This document shows, piece after piece, positions 1-4,949 of a stretch of DNA of 5,274 nucleotides. Position 1 is the first letter of the stretch. Every line of letters begins with the position of its first letter. The notes under the pieces were generated by a model that saw nothing but the letters and a program-made list of their open reading frames with translations, was not told the origin of the DNA and ran no database searches. Made by a program: the position numbers and the translations under genes. The stretch covers positions 1-5,274 of the forward strand of contig JAPLER010000220.1 of assembly GCA_026391115.1 (NCBI GenBank), in the 5' to 3' direction. Source of the stretch: Bacteroidota bacterium. Its GTDB lineage: Bacteria > Bacteroidota > Bacteroidia > Chitinophagales > Chitinophagaceae.

Positions 1-106
1 CATAGAATACACCCTCCCCAACAACATTGCAAGTGGTAATTATTTTGTAAGACTTATTAATAAGGAGTCCAAAAAAATAATCACCGAACAAATCATTGTT
101 TTGTAG
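1..106 (+). CDS. 3' end of a type IX secretion system cargo protein (type A C-terminal sorting domain), partial
   Basis: Only the last 34 codons are visible, read from base 2 to a TAG stop at 104-106; the gene begins outside the window. The tail contains a Y-T-L-P-N-N-I-A-S-G-N-Y-F-V-R-L core followed by a short charged turn (NKESKK) and ends in I-I-V-L. This matches the usual plan of the Por/type IX C-terminal sorting domain: a 'l..ixxGxYfvrl' beta strand, a lysine-rich turn, then a final hydrophobic strand with the stop directly after it. Known role of the domain: it directs a protein, already exported by Sec, through the type IX translocon, after which it is normally removed and the cargo is released or anchored at the surface. 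The catalytic or binding part of this protein cannot be inferred. It converges on the minus-strand di-heme enzyme gene, with a shared terminator between them. Confidence 0.8.
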   Translation, partial: IEYTLPNNIASGNYFVRLINKESKKIITEQIIVL

Positions 107-118
107 TTTGTTTATTGT

Positions 119-151
119 AAAACGCTGTATGCCTTGTTGCTACAGCGTTTT
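119..151. terminator. Bidirectional intrinsic terminator between convergent genes
   Basis: A perfect 11-bp stem (AAAACGCTGTA at 119-129 pairing with TACAGCGTTTT at 141-151) encloses an 11-nt loop. On the plus strand the 3' arm runs into TTTTT-ATT; on the minus strand it ends in TTTT followed by A/T-rich bases. It therefore has stem and U-tract in both directions. It lies 12 bases after the TAG of the type IX cargo gene and 2 bases beyond the TAA of the minus-strand di-heme enzyme gene, where a shared terminator for two convergent genes would be expected. Confidence 0.85.
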
Positions 152-153
152 TA

Positions 154-1197
154 TTAAAAAGGACTTTTATAAAACTTGTTTTTTAAATACGCAGTATCTG
201 TAAGTGTATTTAAAAATGCTTTCAATTGTTGTTGTTCTTTGGCTGTAATAGTAAAGCCATTTACATCATCATTTTTATTGGGGTGAAGTTTGCCATCTCC
301 TGCATTTTTACCTTTGGTAGTTAATCTGCCACCACGTTTATAATGCTCTATTACTTCATCAATATTTTTTGCAGTACCATCATGAAAGTAAGGAGCAGTA
401 AGCATCACATTACGTAAGCTGGGAATTTTAAATTTGCCAATATCATCTTTGTCTTTTGTTTCGTTATACAAGCCATTATCATCATTGGCATATAAACTAT
501 CGCTACCTATACAATACAATCCAATGTTCTGATAAGTGTTCATTCTGGCAAACTCAGGTTGGTCAAAGTCGTTACCACTGTGGCATTTTTTGCAATTTAA
601 TTTTTCTCCAAAGAATAAAGCTTTACCTGCCATTTCATCTTTGGTTAGTGCTACTTTACCTTGTTTGTACAAATCGTATTTACTGTTAAAAAACTTAAAT
701 GTCTCAACATAACTGGCAATTAAATCTTTTACAATATGCCAGTTCACAGTTTTCAAATGCTTGTGTTCTATTAATGCAGCATATTTTTCATCTGTTAAAA
801 CAAAACCCAGAGTTGTGTTGTTTAAAGAATCATTGCCCATTTCTATAGGATGCTTGCCAAACAATGGAAAGTTAGATTGTGCTTGTAGCGATGTCAACGA
901 TTCATTTGCCCAGTTAAAATTTTCGTTATCAGCCAAATTAATGAGGGTAGGGGTGTTCCGTTTTACCGTATCGCCAAATGCACCCAATGGCGTTATTTCA
1001 CCATCGGTAAAAGCTAGTTCTGGCTTATGACAAGTGGCACAAGATTTTGTTTTATTGATAGATAATCTGGTATCATAAAACAACAAACGACCTATCTCGG
1101 CATCTAAAGATGGCTTAACTTTTTTTGCTGGTCTAATAAAACCAATGCACACTATGGTTGCACAAATTATTACACCAACTGCAATAAAAGATTTCAA
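154..1197 (-). CDS. Di-heme c-type cytochrome, cytochrome-c peroxidase/MauG superfamily, MbnH-like
   Basis: Predicted exported di-heme enzyme of the bacterial cytochrome-c peroxidase/MauG superfamily, acting in the periplasm. Numbered from the start chosen here (347 aa), residues 4-21 form a hydrophobic signal or anchor segment after M-K-S. The first heme motif is CATCH (53-57) and the second CKKCH (202-206). Superfamily motifs include RNTPTLIN (80-87), IEMG (118-121), FKIPSLRNV (256-264) and APYFHDGT (268-275). Trp96 lies about 40 residues after the first heme site and may be the inter-heme Trp. Classical peroxidases have WDGR here; this protein has WANESLTSLQ, with PLFGKHPIEMG, NIGLY, HYKRGGR and a C-terminal LTD. 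From memory these mark the MbnH/MXAN_0977 di-heme branch, some members of which oxidise a Trp in a partner protein (MbnP). No ATG is available. A TTG at 1197 gives a normal signal peptide and a 17-bp gap from fabG; an upstream TTG at 1236 (360 aa) would overlap fabG. Family certain, branch likely, substrate unknown. Confidence 0.93.
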   Translation of the reverse strand: MKSFIAVGVIICATIVCIGFIRPAKKVKPSLDAEIGRLLFYDTRLSINKTKSCATCHKPELAFTDGEITPLGAFGDTVKRNTPTLINLADNENFNWANESLTSLQAQSNFPLFGKHPIEMGNDSLNNTTLGFVLTDEKYAALIEHKHLKTVNWHIVKDLIASYVETFKFFNSKYDLYKQGKVALTKDEMAGKALFFGEKLNCKKCHSGNDFDQPEFARMNTYQNIGLYCIGSDSLYANDDNGLYNETKDKDDIGKFKIPSLRNVMLTAPYFHDGTAKNIDEVIEHYKRGGRLTTKGKNAGDGKLHPNKNDDVNGFTITAKEQQQLKAFLNTLTDTAYLKNKFYKSPF

Positions 1198-1214
1198 GGG
1201 AAATAATTTTACTA

Positions 1215-1970
1215 TTAAATATTTAAACCACCACAAGCACTCAAAACCTGACCAGTAATATAACTACTCATATCGCTTGCTAAAAATAAAGTAACATCAG
1301 CAATTTCTTCTGCTTTACCAAATCTACCCAAAGGAATTTTCTTTAAAAAATCAGTAGCAGCATCTCCGTCTTTTAAATAGTGTGTCATATCTGTTTCAAT
1401 AAATCCTGGGGCAATAGCATTGCATCTTATGTTTCTACTACCTAGCTCGTGTGCAACACTTTTTGTAAAACCAATTACACCAGCTTTACTAGCAGCATAA
1501 CTGCTTTGTCCAGCATTGCCACGCACACCAATGATAGAACTCATATTAATAATACTGCCTTTTTTGGCTTTCATCATTGGGCGAATAATTTGTTTGGTCA
1601 TATTAAACACACTATTCAGGTTAATGCCCATCACATCCTGCCATTGCTCTGCTGTCATACGCAATAGCAAATTATCTTTACTAATGCCAGCATTGTTTAC
1701 ACACACATCAACTGTTCCAAAATCTTGTAATACATCATTTACAAAACTTTCGCAAGCTGCATAATCGCCAGCATTACTTTTATAAGCTTTAGCAGTAACG
1801 CCACAAGCCGTCAATTCTTCTACCAAAGCATTCGCTTTATCAGCACTGCTGTCACTTACATAGCTAAAAGCAATATTGCTACCGTGTTGTGCTAGTTTTA
1901 AAGCTACAGCAGCACCAATACCACGTGCAGCACCTGTTACAATTGATGTTTTTCCTTCAAGTAATTTCAT
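1215..1970 (-). CDS. fabG: 3-oxoacyl-[acyl-carrier-protein] reductase FabG
   Basis: NADPH-dependent reduction of 3-oxoacyl-ACP to 3-hydroxyacyl-ACP, the first reductive step of each fatty acid elongation cycle; cytoplasmic, normally a tetramer. The 251-aa product is a classical short-chain dehydrogenase close to the usual FabG size. Visible motifs: TGAARGIG nucleotide-binding loop (12-19), NNAG (92-95), catalytic tetrad Asn117, Ser145, Tyr158 and Lys162 (Y-x-x-x-K), and the FabG-typical PGFIETDMT (188-196) and FLASDMSSYITGQ near the end. The C-terminus is SACGGLNI where many FabGs have a D/N before GG; this is unlikely to affect catalysis. I chose ATG at 1970, which gives MKLLEGKTSIVTG as in related FabGs; a TTG two codons upstream (1976) is less likely. 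It is the first gene of a probable two-gene unit with the di-heme enzyme and is divergent from the PaaY-like gene. FabG assignment is strong, but another SDR reductase with a CoA or sugar substrate cannot be fully excluded. Confidence 0.93.
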   Translation of the reverse strand: MKLLEGKTSIVTGAARGIGAAVALKLAQHGSNIAFSYVSDSSADKANALVEELTACGVTAKAYKSNAGDYAACESFVNDVLQDFGTVDVCVNNAGISKDNLLLRMTAEQWQDVMGINLNSVFNMTKQIIRPMMKAKKGSIINMSSIIGVRGNAGQSSYAASKAGVIGFTKSVAHELGSRNIRCNAIAPGFIETDMTHYLKDGDAATDFLKKIPLGRFGKAEEIADVTLFLASDMSSYITGQVLSACGGLNI

Positions 1971-1980
1971 ATACAATTAG

Positions 1981-2009
1981 TTTGTGGCAAAAATAAGTGT
2001 TTGTGGTAA
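1981..2009. repeat. Short direct repeat TTTGTGGYAA, 19-bp period
   Basis: TTTGTGGCAA at 1981-1990 and TTTGTGGTAA at 2000-2009 differ by one base and are offset by 19 bp, close to two helical turns. They flank the candidate fabG -7 box at 1988-1995. They could be paired binding sites on one face of the DNA or chance similarity. Confidence 0.3.
1988..1995 (-). promoter_or_regulatory. Candidate -7 box of the fabG promoter
   Basis: Read on the minus strand this is TATTTTTG, an exact match to the Bacteroidota -7 consensus TAnnTTTG. It ends 17 bases before the fabG ATG, which would give a short leader of roughly 10-15 nt. No TTG or TTTG -33 element is found at the usual 17-23 nt spacing, so the call rests on the -7 box alone in an AT-rich stretch. 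Confidence 0.4.
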
Positions 2010-2026
2010 TGGTTTGTTGTGCATTC

Positions 2027-2053
2027 ATTAATCACTAATCAATGATGATTAAT
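2027..2053. promoter_or_regulatory. Inverted-repeat cluster between divergent fabG and paaY-like genes, possible operator
   Basis: An 8-bp perfect inverted repeat, ATTAATCA (2027-2034) and TGATTAAT (2046-2053), flanks an 11-nt spacer. The spacer itself starts a second copy of TAATCA (2036-2041), so three TAATCA-type half sites sit within 27 bp. The position between two divergent starts would suit an operator for a dimeric regulator. Because the motif is AT-only apart from one C/G, chance occurrence is possible. Confidence 0.3.
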
Positions 2054-2075
2054 AATTGCTTACTAATATTGCATT

Positions 2076-2660
2076 ATGATTTATGCTTTCAATGGTTTTA
2101 TACCTGTGGTACACCCTTCTAGTTTTGTACATCCACAAGCCAATGTAACAGGCAATGTAATTATTGGCAAAAACGTGTACATAGCACCCAATGCCGTGTT
2201 GCGTGGCGACTGGGGTAAAATTATTATTGAAGATGGCTGCAATGTGCAAGAGAATTGTACAGTGCATATGTTTCCTGGAGTAACCACCATTTTAAAAGAA
2301 AATGCACATATTGGTCACGGTGCAGTGATACACGGTGCTACTATTGGTAAAAATTGTTTGGTTGGAATGAATGCTGTGATAATGGATAATGTGATATTGG
2401 GCGATGAATGTATTGTAGGTGCGTTGAGTTTTATAAAAGCCAATGAGGTATTTGAAAACAGGAGTTTGATAGTGGGCAACCCTGCCAAGAAAATTAAAGA
2501 AGTGAGTGATGAAATGATAGATTGGAAAACCGAAGGAACCAAACTATATCAGCAATTACCACAACAACTATATGCCTCTTTACAAGCTTGTGAACCATTA
2601 ACAGAAGAACCTGTTGACAGAAAAAATCAGGAAAAGATATATGATGTGTGGAGGAAGTAG
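2076..2660 (+). CDS. Gamma-carbonic-anhydrase-family hexapeptide-repeat protein, PaaY-like
   Basis: A 194-aa left-handed beta-helix protein with [LIV]-G-x-x-x-x hexapeptide repeats over about residues 10-135 and a C-terminal helical tail (about 143-194). The gamma-class metal site is intact: His64 (N-C-T-V-H), His81 and His86 (H-I-G-H-G-A-V-I-H), with the accompanying LRGD (Arg43, Asp45) and Gln58. Family members form trimers with the metal held between subunits; some hydrate CO2 and some act as thioesterases. The tail with DWKTEGTKLYQQL and a later EPL is close, as I recall, to E. coli PaaY, a thioesterase linked to phenylacetyl-CoA breakdown. No paa gene is in the window, so the symbol is not given. 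ATG start at 2076; no Shine-Dalgarno is present, as is normal for this phylum. It is divergent from fabG and converges on pdxJ with 9 bp between stops. Family is sure; substrate is not. Confidence 0.92.
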   Translation: MIYAFNGFIPVVHPSSFVHPQANVTGNVIIGKNVYIAPNAVLRGDWGKIIIEDGCNVQENCTVHMFPGVTTILKENAHIGHGAVIHGATIGKNCLVGMNAVIMDNVILGDECIVGALSFIKANEVFENRSLIVGNPAKKIKEVSDEMIDWKTEGTKLYQQLPQQLYASLQACEPLTEEPVDRKNQEKIYDVWRK

Positions 2661-2669
2661 TTTATGGGT

Positions 2670-3398
2670 TTATTGCAACTGTCTTTTATACATTTGTATG
2701 GTATTTTCAAAACCCAGATAAATGGCATCGCAAATTAAAGCGTGTCCAATACTCACTTCATCCAAAAAAGGAATAGCTTGTTTAAATGCTTTAAGATTGT
2801 GCAAGTCTAAATCGTGACCAGCATTGATACCCAGGCCCAGTTCTCTTGCTTTGTTAGCAGCAGCAACATATTGATTTAATACTTCTAATTTTTTATTGTT
2901 TTCTGTAAACTGTTGACTGATTGCATAAGCTTCAGTATATAATTCAATTCTAGCTGTGCCTGTAGCAGCAGCACCTTCAATCATTTCTATAATTGGGTCA
3001 ACAAAAATAGAAACACGAATACCAGCATTTTTAAAGATGCTAATCATATTGGTAAGATAAGCTTTATATTCAATTGTATTCCAACCATGATTACTGGTTA
3101 ATTGTCCAATAGCATCTGGCACAAGCGTAACTTGTTCTGGTTTTACTTCCAGCACCAAATCAACAAAACTTTGTTCTGTGCAATTGCCTTCAATATTAAA
3201 TTCGGTAGTAATTATCTTTTTAATTTCCCTAACATCGTTGTAGCGTATATGTCTTTCATCTGGTCTAGGATGCACAGTAACACCATCTGCCCCAAAACGC
3301 TGTGCATCAATAGCTGCTTGTGCTAAATTGGGATTATTACCACCACGTGCATTGCGTAGTGTAGCAAATTTGTTAATATTAACGCTGAGTTTAGTCAT
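2670..3398 (-). CDS. pdxJ: Pyridoxine 5'-phosphate synthase PdxJ
   Basis: Condenses 1-deoxy-D-xylulose 5-phosphate with 3-amino-2-oxopropyl phosphate to pyridoxine 5'-phosphate, the last ring-forming step of the DXP-dependent vitamin B6 pathway; a cytoplasmic TIM barrel, usually an octamer. At 242 aa it has the family length. Visible motifs: ATLRNARGG (12-20), TVHPRPDERHIR (41-52) with His43, Arg45 and His50, the catalytic Glu70 in NIEG, LVPD (92-95), IELYTE (151-156), INAGHDL with His195, and SIGHA (216-220) for phosphate binding. The E. coli NIDH near the N-terminus is NINK here (7-10), replacing two residues that contact DXP; I recall the same in other Bacteroidota PdxJ proteins. The ATG overlaps the TAA of the upstream dehydrogenase by one base (TAATG on the minus strand), so translation is probably coupled. 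No hairpin follows the stop. Confidence 0.97.
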   Translation of the reverse strand: MTKLSVNINKFATLRNARGGNNPNLAQAAIDAQRFGADGVTVHPRPDERHIRYNDVREIKKIITTEFNIEGNCTEQSFVDLVLEVKPEQVTLVPDAIGQLTSNHGWNTIEYKAYLTNMISIFKNAGIRVSIFVDPIIEMIEGAAATGTARIELYTEAYAISQQFTENNKKLEVLNQYVAAANKARELGLGINAGHDLDLHNLKAFKQAIPFLDEVSIGHALICDAIYLGFENTIQMYKRQLQ

Positions 3399-3400
3399 TA
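3396..3400 (-). promoter_or_regulatory. TAATG stop/start overlap coupling pdxJ to the upstream dehydrogenase
   Basis: On the minus strand the TAA of the saccharopine dehydrogenase gene (3400-3398) shares its last A with the ATG of pdxJ (3398-3396). There is no Shine-Dalgarno before this ATG, so a terminating ribosome restarting in place is the simplest way for pdxJ to be translated. This supports a single transcript for both genes. Confidence 0.7.
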
Positions 3401-4903
3401 TGAATGTGTTTCAGTGAAGGTGACGTTATGTAGAGCAAGCGTTTTCATCACTGGCTCATATATACTTGGTAAAATAGGAATGTGTAATCCAGTTTCTTTT
3501 ATCTTACCTTCTAATATAAGTTCTGCTGCAATGCCCAATGGTAAACCTACTGTTTTTGCCATTGCAGTATGTGTATTGCTTTCTCCAATAACACGCAATA
3601 AACTCTTAATAGATTTTTTTTGCTTATTGATTTCATACTCAAACTCGTGTAGCATCACAATCATATCCTTATCGTTTGCATCTAAAACCAATTTCTTTTC
3701 TAAAATAAATTGTAACACATCTGCTGCACTTGCAATACCTAGGTTTATTTTGGTAGTCTCGTCATCCATTCCCAAATAGAATAATTGTTTCATACTTATG
3801 TTGGCTTCATTCATACTTAAGGCCACTTGTTCAGCAGCCGATCCCTTTACTTCCTCCACATCAATAGTATTTAGTTTGCCTTCTTCGTCCACCATCATTA
3901 TAGTTTGTTCTGGCGAATTTCCTTCTTCAATAGCTGTTTCTTCAGCTTCCATTAACTGCATTAATTTTTCAAGGGTTTCCTTAGCAGTATTCAATCTTGC
4001 CATCATCATTTCATCTATCCAATTGCTAAAACCATTTTTGTCTAAATGAAGTTTAAAAAACTGAGCAATACTCATTCCATTGGTATCATAGACCTTGTCT
4101 TCATTGGTAAGTTTTAAATCAACAACATTTTTCCAACCCAAACAAAACTCCTGATGACGTAAAGTGGTTCTGATAAAAGTATGAATGCCTTGTAAAGCAT
4201 AAGTATCAATATAACCCAAAGAATCTCTGTTGGGATAATATGCCAAGTAATCATCCTTATCAATTTCAACTACATTTTCTAGATTAAATAATTTATCGTA
4301 AGAAATATTTTTTACACTTCCATCTTGCAAATATGTTGCACCTGCTTTGCCTGCCATTACTACGTTTCGTGGGTTCCAACTTATTTTATAATGCCAAGGA
4401 TTGTCATCGCTTTCTGGTGCAACCAATCCGCCACAATGCGATACGAAAGAAGTGATTTTTCCACCTTGTTGATGAATATGATGAATGATTTGCATAGCAC
4501 TCATATGGTCAATACCTGGGTCTAAACCCATTTCATACAAGAATAAAATGCCTTTTTCTTTGGCTCGTTGTGCCAATGCTTTGGTTTGCTCGTCAATATA
4601 ACTTGCTGTAAGTAAATTTTTGCTGAATGTGATACAATCTAATGCTACTAAATAATGCAAGTGTGGTGGCATTAATGAAATAACAATATCTGCATTTTGA
4701 ATTAATGTTTCTCTTGCTTCTTTATTTTCAATGTTAATGCCAATGGGCTGCATTCTATTGTGCAAGCCTGTTTTGGCTTTTGCAACTTCTATACTTCCAT
4801 CTGCAACTACTACATTCCAGTTTTTTTCATCGGCTACAATCTTCAAAAAATCAATCAATACAGTTGCCGATTTACCTGCTCCAAAAAGTAAAATGTTCTT
4901 CAT
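3398..4903 (-). CDS. Saccharopine dehydrogenase (glutamate-forming type, Lys9/AASS-like)
   Basis: Predicted NAD(P)-dependent dehydrogenase that interconverts saccharopine with glutamate and alpha-aminoadipate semialdehyde, in the cytoplasm. The N-terminal Rossmann fold begins at residue 3 with LLFGAGKSA (5-13). The catalytic domain has EMGLDPGIDHMSAM (124-137), SHCGGLVAPESDDNPWHYK (155-173) and SWNPR (175-179). The C-terminus has AMAKTVGLPLGIAAELIL (447-464) and TGLHIPI (471-477), which dimer-type saccharopine dehydrogenases share. At 501 aa it is about 55 residues longer than the 446-aa yeast Lys9; the excess appears to be an acidic segment around residues 308-370. Carboxynorspermidine dehydrogenase belongs to the same superfamily, but the GLDPGIDH and GGL-APE motifs favour saccharopine. 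Since Bacteroidota usually make lysine from diaminopimelate, a catabolic role is more likely. ATG at 4903 follows a promoter-like sequence directly. It is the first gene of a unit with pdxJ. Confidence 0.9.
   Translation of the reverse strand: MKNILLFGAGKSATVLIDFLKIVADEKNWNVVVADGSIEVAKAKTGLHNRMQPIGINIENKEARETLIQNADIVISLMPPHLHYLVALDCITFSKNLLTASYIDEQTKALAQRAKEKGILFLYEMGLDPGIDHMSAMQIIHHIHQQGGKITSFVSHCGGLVAPESDDNPWHYKISWNPRNVVMAGKAGATYLQDGSVKNISYDKLFNLENVVEIDKDDYLAYYPNRDSLGYIDTYALQGIHTFIRTTLRHQEFCLGWKNVVDLKLTNEDKVYDTNGMSIAQFFKLHLDKNGFSNWIDEMMMARLNTAKETLEKLMQLMEAEETAIEEGNSPEQTIMMVDEEGKLNTIDVEEVKGSAAEQVALSMNEANISMKQLFYLGMDDETTKINLGIASAADVLQFILEKKLVLDANDKDMIVMLHEFEYEINKQKKSIKSLLRVIGESNTHTAMAKTVGLPLGIAAELILEGKIKETGLHIPILPSIYEPVMKTLALHNVTFTETHS
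3794..3982 (-). other. Acidic insertion within the saccharopine dehydrogenase gene
   Basis: Codons for about residues 308-370 encode a Glu-rich, Met-containing segment. It begins with a likely amphipathic helix (KETLEKLMQLMEAEETAIEE), followed by a polar stretch with DEEGK and DVEEVKG, and then rejoins family-like sequence at KQLFYLGM. The length matches the excess over yeast Lys9. The borders are judged by eye from lost resemblance to the family and are approximate. Confidence 0.45.
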
Positions 4904-4907
4904 AAAA

Positions 4908-4936
4908 CAAATGTAGGGAACTTGATGTTAGAGCAA
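4908..4936 (-). promoter_or_regulatory. Promoter of the saccharopine dehydrogenase-pdxJ unit
   Basis: Minus-strand TACATTTG (4915-4908) matches the TAnnTTTG -7 consensus exactly. A TTG at 4936-4934 lies 18 nt upstream, within the 17-23 nt spacing reported for Flavobacterium-type promoters. The -7 box ends only 4 bases before the ATG at 4903, so transcription would begin at or within a base or two of the start codon. It sits in the 46-bp gap after the YkgJ-like gene, so the two downstream genes can be expressed apart from it. Confidence 0.55.
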
Positions 4937-4949
4937 TAAACTAATCATA

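Noticed and set aside
456..1030. Plus-strand open frames of 77 and 89 codons
   Set aside because: They lie entirely opposite the di-heme enzyme gene, have no recognisable motifs and show the composition expected for an antisense shadow.
1108..1197. Lipoprotein signal in the di-heme enzyme
   Set aside because: Cysteines occur in the hydrophobic segment, but none is preceded by a proper lipobox (the residue before is Ile or Val rather than Gly, Ala or Ser), so a signal peptide or membrane anchor is the better call.
1968..1976. TTG start for fabG two codons upstream of the ATG
   Set aside because: ATG at 1970 gives the normal FabG N-terminus MKLLEGKTSIVTG; the extra two residues have no support.
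2064..2071. TAATATTG as the -7 box for the PaaY-like gene
   Set aside because: It differs from the consensus at one of the TTTG bases, lies only 4 bases from the ATG and has no TTG at the right spacing, so I do not call a promoter.
2049..2542. Minus-strand open frames opposite the PaaY-like gene
   Set aside because: The plus-strand frame has an intact metal site and family-wide motifs; the opposing frames show none.
3414..4916. Several plus-strand open frames opposite the dehydrogenase, up to 121 codons
   Set aside because: They are rich in Ser, Ile and Cys as expected from reversing an AT-rich gene, have no family motifs, and lie opposite a gene with clear conserved motifs.
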